Positions 23,482 through 31,494 of a stretch of DNA of 64,000 nt are shown one piece after another. The DNA is from Streptomyces sp. CB03234 (GTDB lineage: Bacteria; Actinomycetota; Actinomycetes; Streptomycetales; Streptomycetaceae). Numbering within the stretch: position 1 is the first letter of the stretch; each line of letters begins with the position of its first letter. Location: positions 800,115 to 864,114 of the forward strand of contig NZ_LIYH01000004.1 in the NCBI RefSeq assembly GCF_001905885.1, written 5' to 3'. A model generated the notes under the pieces. It did no database searches. It was not told the origin of the DNA and was given only the letters and a program-made list of their open reading frames with translations. Position numbers and translations under genes: made by a program.

Positions 23482-24590
23482 GACAGGGTGGCGATCGCGT
23501 CGCGGCCGCCCTCCAGGAACTCCGGCCACGAGCCGCCCTCGTCCTTGCTGCGCGGCTCGACGACGCCGTGCAGGTACTTGTTGAGGATGGCGAGGTCCTC
23601 GGGCTCGCGGCGGGTCAGCGACCCGACGAGCGAGGAGGCCAGTGTGTGGGCGGTCAGCGCGCGCTCGCCGAAGAAGTTGCTGTGCAGGATCGCGTCCTCG
23701 AGCACGCCGATCTGTTCCGCCGTGGACAGCGCGGACTCCAGCTTCTCGTCGTCGCTGCCGGCCGCGGCCGCCGAGGCACGCAGATCGGCGAAGCTCCGCA
23801 GCAGCACGTCCAGCAGTGTCGGCGGCACGTCAAGCTCGATCCGGTGGCGTCGCAGCAGCTCCTCGGTGCGGAAGCGCACGATCTCCGCCTCGCTCTTCTT
23901 GTTCGTCACCACCGGGATGCGTACGAAGTTGAAGCGGCGCTTGAGCGCGGAGGACAGGTCGTTGACGCCCCGGTCGCGGCTGTTGGCGGTGGCGATGACC
24001 GAGAACCCGGGCTTGGCGAAGACGATGTTGTCACTGTCCAGTTCCGGGACCGAGATGTACTTCTCGGACAGGATCGAGATCAGCGCGTCCTGGACGTCGC
24101 TGGTGGAGCGGGTGAGCTCCTCGAAACGGCCGATGGACCCGGATTCCATCGCGGTCATGATCGGCGAGGGGATCATCGACTCCCGGGACTGGCCCTTGGC
24201 GATGACCATGGAAACGTTCCAGGAGTACTTGATGTGGTCCTCGGTGGTGCCCGCCGTGCCCTGCACCACCAGTGTGGAGTTGCGGCAGATCGCGGCGGAC
24301 AACAGCTCGGCCAGCCAGCTCTTTCCCGTGCCGGGGTCGCCTATGAGCAGCAGACCGCGGTCGGAGGCCAGTGTGACGATGGACCGCTCGACGAAGCTGC
24401 GGTCGCCGAACCACTTCTGCGAGATCTCCCGCTCCAGGCCGTCGGAGCGCTCGGAGCCAAGGATGAACAGGCGGACCATCTTCGGGGACAGGCGCCAGGA
24501 GAAGGGCTTGGGGCCGTCGTCGACGGACTCCAGCCAGTCCAGCTCCTCGGCGTACTTGATCTCGGCGGGCGCGCGCAACAGGTCGGACAT
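23478..24590 (-). CDS. MoxR-type AAA+ ATPase (YehL-like)
   Basis: 370 residues from ATG 24588-24590 with AGAAAGGCC upstream. Walker A is GDPGTGKSW (residues 84-92), a Walker B-like acidic segment is GSIGRFEELTRS, sensor 1 is FSVIATANSRDRG, and the Arg-finger region is LSSALKRRFNFVRIP. These order and spacings are those of the MoxR group, which remodels protein complexes together with VWA-domain partners. It is 46 bases downstream of the VWA gene and overlaps the DUF5682 gene, so the three are one operon. The target complex is not known. Confidence 0.93.
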   Translation of the reverse strand: MSDLLRAPAEIKYAEELDWLESVDDGPKPFSWRLSPKMVRLFILGSERSDGLEREISQKWFGDRSFVERSIVTLASDRGLLLIGDPGTGKSWLAELLSAAICRNSTLVVQGTAGTTEDHIKYSWNVSMVIAKGQSRESMIPSPIMTAMESGSIGRFEELTRSTSDVQDALISILSEKYISVPELDSDNIVFAKPGFSVIATANSRDRGVNDLSSALKRRFNFVRIPVVTNKKSEAEIVRFRTEELLRRHRIELDVPPTLLDVLLRSFADLRASAAAAGSDDEKLESALSTAEQIGVLEDAILHSNFFGERALTAHTLASSLVGSLTRREPEDLAILNKYLHGVVEPRSKDEGGSWPEFLEGGRDAIATLS

Positions 24591-24636
24591 AACAGGGCCT
24601 TTCTCGGCGAGTCTTGAGGGATGTCCAGAGGGATGT

Positions 24637-26136
24637 CTAGGCGAGGAACGTCTTGAGTTCGTGGACGAGCTTGCGGATGTGGCCGGAGAGCACCGGCGTA
24701 CCGAGGTCCTTGAACCGCTCCCGGAACCACGGGTTCACGCTGCCGCGCCCCGAGCTGGTCACCGAGCCGACCGGGATGAACTTGGCTCCTGAGCGGTGAA
24801 TGGCCGCCATGCTTTCGAACAGCGGCTCGGTCCGCCATTCGTAGAAGTCGGAGATCCACACCACCACGGTGTTGCGGGGCTCGGCGATCTTGGGTTGGGC
24901 CAGTGCCATGGCGACCGTGCCGTCGGTGCCGCCGCCGAGATTGGTGCGCAGCAGCGTCTCGAAGGGGTCATGCACCCAGGGCGTGAGGTCGAGTGCCTGC
25001 GTGTCGTACGCGATCAGGTGGACGTCCACCTTCGGCAGCCCGGCGAAGATCGACGCCAGGATGGTGCAGTTCACCATCGAGTCGACCATGGAGCCCGACT
25101 GGTCCACGACGACGATGAGCCGCTGGGGCGTCGTCTTGCGGGCGGTGTGCCGGTAGTAGAGGCGGTCGACGTACAACCGCTCCTCCTCCGGGCTCCAGTT
25201 GGTCAGGTTTTTCCAGATCGTGCGGTCGAGGTCGAGGTTGCGGAACACCCGCTTGGGCGGGACGGAGCGGTCCAGGGCGCCTGCCGTGGCCTTCTCCACC
25301 TGGGTGCGCAGCACTTCGGCGACCTCGTCGACGAAGCGGCGGATCAGGGCCTTGGCATTGGCCAGGGCCACGCCCGAGAGGTTGTTCTTGTCCCGCAGCA
25401 ACTGCTCGATCAGCGACATGCTCGGGGTGAGCTGCGCGGCGAGCCTGGGGTCGGCCAGTACCTCACGCAGCTGCATCCGCCTGACGAGGTCGGCCTCGAT
25501 GGCGCCGAGTTCCGGTCCGATCGCCGGGATCAGCCGACCGAGATCGGGCGTCGTGCCGCGGCCGCCGGTGCCGGTCGGGCTCACGCCCCCACCGGCCGAG
25601 CCTCCCCCGGCTCCCGCACCCGCCCCTGCCCCCGCTCCTCCGCCGGCGCGGCCGCCACGCAGTTCGCCGGGCTTGCAGCCCAGTGCGCGCTCCAGCCACC
25701 CCGCGTCGGACTGCCAGCGGGCCAGCTGTCCGGCCGTGACCGTGCCGGAGCCGGAGGCGAAGACGTTGAGCAGCACCTTCGACACCAGTGCCGCGCGCCG
25801 CACTTCGCCGGCGCGATCCCGGCCGCCCTCGTCTTCGGTGGGCTCGGGCGCCATCAGACCGTCGAACTCGGCGGCCAGCTCCGGGTGGCGCTGCACGATC
25901 GAGTCGACGGAGGCCTGGGGGTCCAGCAACGCGGACGGCAGGCCGATGTCCTCGACGACGGCGAGGCTCGCCGACTCCAGCGTGGGCTGCTCCTCGTGGT
26001 CGAAGAGGCGGGCGAGGAGCCGCCAGTACAGCACCTGACGGCGGTTGTCGTGGGGGTCCGCCCCGGGCGTCCGCGAGGTCGGCCCCCCGGCCGGCTGCCC
26101 GGCTGCGGCCGTTGGCCCGCTCGTGTGCTCGGTCAT
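24637..26136 (-). CDS. VWA-domain protein (YehP-like)
   Basis: 499 residues from ATG 26134-26136, overlapping the SWIM gene stop by four bases. The N-terminus is helical (LLARLFDHEEQPTLESASLA), and a Gly/Ala-rich linker lies near residues 165-185 (GGGAGAGAGAGAGGGS). The C-terminal von Willebrand A domain carries the MIDAS motif DQSGSMVDS (about residue 344), the Thr of GGGTDGTV and VVWISDFYEW with the Asp. VWA proteins partner MoxR ATPases as metal-ion-dependent adaptors. Homologues include E. coli yehP. Likely cytoplasmic, with no signal peptide. Confidence 0.9.
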   Translation of the reverse strand: MTEHTSGPTAAAGQPAGGPTSRTPGADPHDNRRQVLYWRLLARLFDHEEQPTLESASLAVVEDIGLPSALLDPQASVDSIVQRHPELAAEFDGLMAPEPTEDEGGRDRAGEVRRAALVSKVLLNVFASGSGTVTAGQLARWQSDAGWLERALGCKPGELRGGRAGGGAGAGAGAGAGGGSAGGGVSPTGTGGRGTTPDLGRLIPAIGPELGAIEADLVRRMQLREVLADPRLAAQLTPSMSLIEQLLRDKNNLSGVALANAKALIRRFVDEVAEVLRTQVEKATAGALDRSVPPKRVFRNLDLDRTIWKNLTNWSPEEERLYVDRLYYRHTARKTTPQRLIVVVDQSGSMVDSMVNCTILASIFAGLPKVDVHLIAYDTQALDLTPWVHDPFETLLRTNLGGGTDGTVAMALAQPKIAEPRNTVVVWISDFYEWRTEPLFESMAAIHRSGAKFIPVGSVTSSGRGSVNPWFRERFKDLGTPVLSGHIRKLVHELKTFLA

Positions 26137-28091
26137 TTCCGCAGCAACCTTCCGGCCCGCTCCCGCAGCACTGCCACGGCGTCGGTGGCGGCCTTCTCGG
26201 CCTTGATACCGGCCTTGTCGGTCGTGCCCCCGGCCCATCCGCCGGCGTGGAGTGTGACGGCCTTCTTCCGTACGGTGGTCTCGACGGCCAGGGGCTGGAC
26301 CCGATACGAGCCGGCGTCCCAGCGGAGCAGCCCGATGCACGCTCCGGACGCCGCGACGGCCTCGGGGGTGAGCGGTCCGGCGGCCGGCACGCGGTCGGTG
26401 TCGACGGCCAGGGCGTAACCGGCGGTGCTGAACGTCAGGCCGTCGTCGTCACTGTGAGCGGTGTAGCCCTCCAGGAACACGGGTACGGCGATGCGGGCCG
26501 GGTGCCGGTCCAGCGGCGCGGTCACCGGATCGGTCGCGGCCGGAAGGGCGACGCGAGCGGTGGCGAACGCGTCGGTGGGCTCACCCGGGCGGGCGTGCTC
26601 GTCGGTCCAGAGCAGATCGCCCTCGGCGGTGACCGGCATGCCGGCCAGGTCCATCGAGCGGCCTTCGCCGACGGCTGCCAGGAGCGACATGTGCGGGCGG
26701 AGCAGCTGCCAGAGCCCGGCTCCGACGACCGTGTCCGGCTTCGGCGCCGACACGGCCGCACGTACCAGGCGGGGCGTGGAGCCGTCCGCGGGCTCGAACA
26801 CCGCGTGGACCTGGGCCTGTACGGCGGTGGCGTGCTCATGGACGTCGACCCCGAGGGGCAACAGGCGGCCGGTCGCCGTGTCCGCCGTGGGCACGCCGGC
26901 GGCGCCGGGCACCGTCAGCAGCATGGCACGCGACCACAGGTCGGCCCAGCGGCGTACCGGAACGCGCTCCAGGCTCGCACCGGGGCAGGAAGCGGCCAGT
27001 TCGGCGGCGAAGCCGTCGAGGAGCGTGGCCAGGCGGCGCAGGAAGGGGTCCGGAAGCATCGCGGAGACCACGTGCGCCGCCCCGGAAACCACGTCGTGGT
27101 CGATTCCCTGCCACCCGGCGCGTGCCACATCGGCCAGCCACGAACGGGCGGCGGCGAGCACGTTCGCCGCCTGCTGCCCACCGGAGGCCGGGAGGGACGC
27201 CTCGCCGCGGGGCCGGCCGGTCGCCTCCCCGACGCGGACCATCAGCGCGTCATGGACCGAGCCGAGCAGCGCGGCGCGGGCGGCGGCGAGGGCGACGAAA
27301 TGGTCCTCGCTCGCCGCTCCGTCCGCCGTCTTTTCGGCCGCCTCGGCGACCCTGGACGCCAACGGGGACCCCGCCACGGCGTGGGCGAGCCGGGCCAGGC
27401 CGGCGGCCTGGGCGGGTTGGGGACGGAGCAGGCCGACGACGAGAGCCTGGTCGAATGCGTCGACGGCCTCCAGGGCTTCGTCGAGCCCGGCGATGGGCTC
27501 GGAGAGCAGGTCGACGCGCTCCCCCGCGCTCGAACCGAGCGCGCGCGGGGGCACCCCCATCGCCACCGCCCTGGTCGGCGGGAACCACTGCATCTCTGGC
27601 AACGGCCCCGTGCTCGGGGCGAGTTCCAGGTAAGCCAGATGGCGCAGGAACCGGCTGAACACGGGCCCGGCGGCATTGGTGTCCCCGCGCGGTGGACGCG
27701 CGTTGCTCATGTCGGCGGTGATGGTCTGCGCGCTCGGCGCCCCGTCCACGGCCTCGGCCTTGAGATAGCGGGCGACGCGCTCGGCGCCGTACTGGAGCAC
27801 CGCCTCGTTGATCAGGGCGCGGATGTGATTGCAGAACGAGCCGCGCGCACCGCCGCAGGGCCGGTTGTTGTTGGTGCTGCAGGCGAACGCGTAGGTGCCG
27901 GCCGCGACCGACGAGACATAGACCCTCTCGATGTCCGAGCCACTGGACACCACACCCTGCAAGCGCCCGTCGGCCAGCTCGACGAACGGCACCTTGGCGA
28001 GCTTGCGTGGCCGTGCGGGCGCTGTCACCCGCGCCGTGCTCGACCTTTCCCAGTCTGACAACTCCCAGTCTGACAACGCACCATCTCCCAT
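26133..28091 (-). CDS. SWIM zinc-finger protein (YehQ-like), first gene of the operon
   Basis: 652 residues from ATG 28089-28091, which fits the promoter at 28133-28155; a GTG at 28026-28028 is an alternative, as no strong ribosome-binding site is seen for either. The N-terminus carries a duplicated LSDWE pentapeptide encoded by a 15-bp tandem repeat. The SWIM-type finger is C71-x7-C79-x7-C87-x-H89 (YAFACSTNNNRPCGG ... SFCNHIRAL). The rest is a long helical region and a C-terminal beta-rich part ending in TDAVAVLRERAGRLLRK. SWIM domains bind DNA or protein. The protein probably recruits the MoxR/VWA/DUF5682 machinery to a target. Confidence 0.85.
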   Translation of the reverse strand: MGDGALSDWELSDWERSSTARVTAPARPRKLAKVPFVELADGRLQGVVSSGSDIERVYVSSVAAGTYAFACSTNNNRPCGGARGSFCNHIRALINEAVLQYGAERVARYLKAEAVDGAPSAQTITADMSNARPPRGDTNAAGPVFSRFLRHLAYLELAPSTGPLPEMQWFPPTRAVAMGVPPRALGSSAGERVDLLSEPIAGLDEALEAVDAFDQALVVGLLRPQPAQAAGLARLAHAVAGSPLASRVAEAAEKTADGAASEDHFVALAAARAALLGSVHDALMVRVGEATGRPRGEASLPASGGQQAANVLAAARSWLADVARAGWQGIDHDVVSGAAHVVSAMLPDPFLRRLATLLDGFAAELAASCPGASLERVPVRRWADLWSRAMLLTVPGAAGVPTADTATGRLLPLGVDVHEHATAVQAQVHAVFEPADGSTPRLVRAAVSAPKPDTVVGAGLWQLLRPHMSLLAAVGEGRSMDLAGMPVTAEGDLLWTDEHARPGEPTDAFATARVALPAATDPVTAPLDRHPARIAVPVFLEGYTAHSDDDGLTFSTAGYALAVDTDRVPAAGPLTPEAVAASGACIGLLRWDAGSYRVQPLAVETTVRKKAVTLHAGGWAGGTTDKAGIKAEKAATDAVAVLRERAGRLLRK

Positions 28092-28427
28092 GCGTGAGGG
28101 GGCATCCGCGCCACTCCGGCGGAACACGACTGAACATACTTGCGACCACTGACAACGCAGCCGTGGTGCGTCCGGCGGCCGGCGACGTGGGGAGCGGTGC
28201 GTCCAGGAGGAGATGGGGGTGCGTCCGACGAGCGAGGCGGGAGGGCCGCACGAAGGGGCGGAGTCGTCCAGGGCCCGGGACGGCTTCGATTCCGCGGGGA
28301 GCGCGGCCACGTCCGGGGCGTCGTCGGGTTGCGAGGGAGAGTGCGGAGGGCAGCCCCTGACTGCGTGCAGGCCCCCCGGCGGCCCCAGGGCTGCCGGGAC
28401 GGGGCTGCATGCTCAGGTAGTCGGGAG
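28092..28427. other. Intergenic region carrying the operon promoter
   Basis: 336 bases between the SWIM gene and the histone-like gene. The PafBC-type promoter is at 28133-28155. Nothing else recognisable. Confidence 0.6.
28133..28155 (-). promoter_or_regulatory. PafBC-type (RecA-independent DNA-damage) promoter
   Basis: Minus strand: TTGTCAGTG (28155-28147), 8 bases, TATGTT (28138-28133). This is an exact fit to the mycobacterial RecA-NDp/PafBC consensus TTGTCRGTG-N8-TAnnnT. Predicted transcription start is near 28126, about 35 bases before the SWIM gene. Confidence 0.75.
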
Positions 28428-29201
28428 TCAGTTGGCGGGAGCCTGGTACAGGCCGCGGCCTGCGCGGCGGGCGCGGGAGGTCGCGACGAGACGGTCGAGG
28501 GTGCTGCGTACGGTGTTGATGGCGCCGGTGGTGTCGTCGCGGCCGAGCTCCTTGGCGACGTCCCTGGCACGCAGAGGCGTGTCGCCGCTGCGGGCGAGCA
28601 CGGCGGCGACCTGATCGGTCAGGCCGCCGGTGTTGTCGGGAGCGGGGGAGGAGTCCTTGGCGGCCGTCTTCCTGGCCTTCGGGGCCTTCACCGCAGTGGT
28701 CTTCTTCGCCGTGTCGGTCTTCTTCGCCTGGCGCGGCTTGGCCGCCGGCTTGGTGGTCCTCTTGGTGGTCTTCTTGGCCGTGCTCTTCCGCCCGGAGGCA
28801 GTGGCACGGCGCGTGCGCGGTGCCGGAGCGTCCTGTGCGGTGGCCGTCTCCGTCTCCGGCGCCTTCTCCAGCTCCGTCTCCGGCACCGTCTCCAGCTCCG
28901 CCTCCGGGGCCACCTCGGCCTCCGGCACCGCTTCGGACACGGGCTCGGCCTCGGGTGTTGCGACAGCGGACTGCACCGCTTCCCCGGCGTCCGCGCGTAC
29001 TTCGGAGCGCGGTGCCGGAATCGCCACGGTGGACAGGGCCTGCAGCGCGGTGAGAGCACTGCGGACCGATTCGAGCCGCTCGGTGACGGCTGCGAGGTCC
29101 TTCTCCAGCGCCTGCTGGTGCTGTTCGAGTTGGGGGAGTTCTTCCCTCAGCAGCGCGGTGGTTGTTTCGATGCTTCCTGCTGCGGTCGCCGAGTTCGGCA
29201 T
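28428..29201 (-). CDS. Coiled-coil, Lys/Ala-rich (histone H1-like) protein with C-terminal winged helix
   Basis: 257 residues from ATG 29199-29201 with AGGAGG upstream. Four regions follow each other: a coiled coil (LREELPQLEQHQQALEKDL, residues 17-50), a Glu/Pro/Val-rich acidic linker built of PEAE-like repeats (about 80-125), and a Lys/Ala/Thr-rich basic segment (STAKKTTKRTTKPAAKP, about 135-185) resembling the tail of histone H1. Last comes a winged-helix-like domain (LTDQVAAVLARSGDTPLRA). This suggests a nucleoid-associated DNA-binding protein. It lies directly upstream of the SWIM operon and on the same strand, but with its own 3' gap. Confidence 0.75.
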   Translation of the reverse strand: MPNSATAAGSIETTTALLREELPQLEQHQQALEKDLAAVTERLESVRSALTALQALSTVAIPAPRSEVRADAGEAVQSAVATPEAEPVSEAVPEAEVAPEAELETVPETELEKAPETETATAQDAPAPRTRRATASGRKSTAKKTTKRTTKPAAKPRQAKKTDTAKKTTAVKAPKARKTAAKDSSPAPDNTGGLTDQVAAVLARSGDTPLRARDVAKELGRDDTTGAINTVRSTLDRLVATSRARRAGRGLYQAPAN

Positions 29202-29542
29202 GTGCCCTCCTGCGGGTTCGTGAAGTATGTGAGGGATGGGGACTGCGTTGCAGGGTAAGGCTGTGGCGTTGCGACAAGCAAACAAGGCGACCGGGCAAAG
29301 CAACTGTTGTGCGAAGCCGAAAGGCATGCGAGCGATGCCAACTCATTCGCATGGCAAAGCAATTCAGCAACGCGGTGCGGAGAGCAGAGCGGCCACCCAG
29401 CGCCGGCGGCCCCACGCAGCGGAGGCCATGCTGCCCGTGACCCACCCGGGTCTCGGTCGTTGAACTCGGCGATGGGTGCACGGAGAAGCCCCGGGCGGCC
29501 AAAGCCCGGGGCTTCTCCCATACACCGGCCCGGCGCCCGGGC
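29202..29542. other. Intergenic region with leader of the histone-like gene and a terminator
   Basis: 341 bases with a relatively AT-rich part at 29230-29370, probably the promoter of the histone-like gene, and the hairpin at 29482-29518. No gene seen. Confidence 0.6.
29482..29518 (-). terminator. Strong hairpin terminator downstream of the btuFCD-like operon
   Basis: GGAGAAGCCCCGGGC (29482-29496) pairs perfectly with GCCCGGGGCTTCTCC (29504-29518), a 15-bp stem with a 7-base loop. It lies 25 bases past the stop codon of the ATPase gene. Confidence 0.85.
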
Positions 29543-30346
29543 TCAGCGGACGCGGTCCGCCTCCGGCGATACGTCACCCGGGAGGAAGGTGACGTGAGGC
29601 GCCCCGGTCCGGGGGTGCACGACGACCTCCCCCGCCACGCCGTACACCTCCGCGAGCAGGCGCGGGGTGAGCACCTCGCGCGGCGGGCCCACGGCCGCGA
29701 CCTCGCCGTCCCGGAGGACGTACAGGCGGTCGCAGTAGTAGGCGGCCAGGTTCAGGTCGTGCAACGCGACCAGCACCGTGGCGGGCAGGCGACGCAACAC
29801 GCCCAGCACCTCCAGCTGGTGGCGTACGTCGAGGTGGTTGGTCGGCTCGTCCAGTACGAGCAGCGACGGCTGCTGGGTGAGCGCCCGCGCGATCAGCACC
29901 CGTTGCCGCTCACCGCCGGAGAGCCGGTCGAAGGAACGGTCCGCGAGCTCCACCGCGTCGACCGACGCCAGGGACGACTCGACCAGTCGGGCGTCCTCGG
30001 CGGTGTCGCCGTCGAGCAGCCCCTTGTGCGGTGTGCGGCCCATGGCCACCACGTCCCGCACCGTGAGGTCGAAGGCGGCACCCGGTTCCTGCACCACGAC
30101 GGCCATGGTCCGGGCGAGCCGGCGCACGGGCAGTGACCGGACGTCTGTTCCGTCGACGCGTATGTGCCCGGCGTCGGGGCGCAGGACGCGGTACACGGCG
30201 CGCAACAGGCTCGACTTGCCGCTTCCGTTGGGGCCGACCAGACCGATCACCTCACCGGGCTCGGCGGTCAGGGACACGTTCCGTACGAGACGGCGGGCCC
30301 CCGCGCTCACGGTGAGGCCCTCGACGGCGAGGTGGTTCCCGGTCAT
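29543..30346 (-). CDS. btuD: Cobalamin-type ABC transporter ATPase
   Basis: 267 residues from ATG 30344-30346, overlapping the permease stop by four bases. Walker A GPNGSGKSS (residues 38-46), a Q-loop in VVVQEPGAAFDLT, signature LSGGERQRVLIARAL, Walker B LLVLDEPTNHLD and switch His in VALHDLNLAAYY are all present. This is the FecE/BtuD class of importer ATPases. It powers the BtuC-like permease. The B12 assignment comes from the cobalamin riboswitch in front of the operon rather than from the ATPase sequence; siderophore transporters look alike. Confidence 0.88.
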   Translation of the reverse strand: MTGNHLAVEGLTVSAGARRLVRNVSLTAEPGEVIGLVGPNGSGKSSLLRAVYRVLRPDAGHIRVDGTDVRSLPVRRLARTMAVVVQEPGAAFDLTVRDVVAMGRTPHKGLLDGDTAEDARLVESSLASVDAVELADRSFDRLSGGERQRVLIARALTQQPSLLVLDEPTNHLDVRHQLEVLGVLRRLPATVLVALHDLNLAAYYCDRLYVLRDGEVAAVGPPREVLTPRLLAEVYGVAGEVVVHPRTGAPHVTFLPGDVSPEADRVR

Positions 30347-31494
30347 GCCACTCCTCGGTCGGTGTTGCGCCGGGCGTCCCGCCGCATCAGCCACAGGAAG
30401 AACGGCCCGCCGCACAGCGCCGTCAGGACGCCGACGGGGATCTCCATGGGGGCGGCGACCGTACGGGCCGCGATGTCGGCCCAGATGAGGAAGACCGCTC
30501 CGGCCAGGGCCGCCGTGGGAAGCACCCGGCGGTGGTCGCCTCCCACGAAGAAGCGCACGATGTGCGGGAGCATCAGCCCGACGAAACCGATCGGTCCGGC
30601 CGCCGCGACCAGGACGCCGGTGACCAGGGACAGCAACACGAACATCCGGGCCCGGAAGCGCCCCACGTCGAGCCCCATCGTGGTGGCGGCCTCCTCGCCC
30701 GCCAGCAGCAGGTTCAACGACCGGGCCTGCACCAGCAGCACACCGATGCCCACCAGCAGCGTGGCCGCGGGCAGCCACAACGTGGCCCACTGGACGCCGC
30801 CGAGGCCGCCCATGGTCCAGGCGAGGACCTCGCGCGTCTGGTTGCCCCGGTCGGCGGTCAGCAGCAGCAGGTGCGTCACCGCGCTGAGTACCGCGGCCAC
30901 CGCCACCCCTGACAACACCAGCCGGACCGAGGTGATGCGCCCGCCGGCCCGCGCCGTGGTGTAGACGAGCAGGAGCGTCAGCAGCGCTCCGGCGAACGCG
31001 GACACCGACAGCGACACCGCTCCGAAGAGACTGACGCCCGAGACGATCACGATGACGGCGCCCAGGGACGCGCCCGATGAGACGCCGAGCAGGTACGGCT
31101 CCGCGAGGGGATTGCGTACCAGGGCCTGCATGGCCGTACCCACGACGGCCAGCCCCGCTCCGATCACCGCTCCGAGCAGGACGCGTGGCGCCCGAACGTC
31201 GAGGATGATCGTCTCGCGTGCGCGTGACCAGGCCGGCTCCGACCAGTCGGCCCCCAGGCCGTGCGCCACGATGCTCCACACCTCGCCGGGCGGTACGTGC
31301 ACCGAGCCGATGGCCAGCCCGGCCGTGACGGAGACGAGGAGGAGCACGCCGAGGACCCCCAGCGTCAGGACGTACGCCCGTTCCCGCGGCGGGTTCGCCC
31401 GGGGGCCGGCGAGGGACGACCCGGGCCCGGGGGAGGGCGCGGACATCGTGTCGCTCGGGCCTGCCGGCGTACGTGCGGGCGTGCGGGCCGTCAC
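30343..31494 (-). CDS. btuC: Cobalamin-type ABC transporter permease (FecCD family)
   Basis: 383 residues from GTG 31492-31494, which overlaps the stop of the binding-protein gene (GTGA); an internal ATG at 31444-31446 is an alternative. The protein has about ten membrane segments and FecCD/BtuC marks: LDVRAPRVLLGAVIGAGLAVVG, MQALVRNPLAEPYLLGVSSGASLGA, LAGEEAATTMGLDV and the cytoplasmic loop GPIGFVGLMLPHIVRFFVGGDHR, where the ATPase docks. It forms the transmembrane channel of the importer with BtuD, receiving substrate from BtuF. Confidence 0.88.
   Translation of the reverse strand: MTARTPARTPAGPSDTMSAPSPGPGSSLAGPRANPPRERAYVLTLGVLGVLLLVSVTAGLAIGSVHVPPGEVWSIVAHGLGADWSEPAWSRARETIILDVRAPRVLLGAVIGAGLAVVGTAMQALVRNPLAEPYLLGVSSGASLGAVIVIVSGVSLFGAVSLSVSAFAGALLTLLLVYTTARAGGRITSVRLVLSGVAVAAVLSAVTHLLLLTADRGNQTREVLAWTMGGLGGVQWATLWLPAATLLVGIGVLLVQARSLNLLLAGEEAATTMGLDVGRFRARMFVLLSLVTGVLVAAAGPIGFVGLMLPHIVRFFVGGDHRRVLPTAALAGAVFLIWADIAARTVAAPMEIPVGVLTALCGGPFFLWLMRRDARRNTDRGVA

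Noticed and set aside
21427..24792. Plus-strand open frame of 1121 codons across the DUF5682 and MoxR genes
   Set aside because: Antisense shadow with Arg/Gly/Asp-rich composition and no recognisable motif; the minus strand holds the clear gene families.
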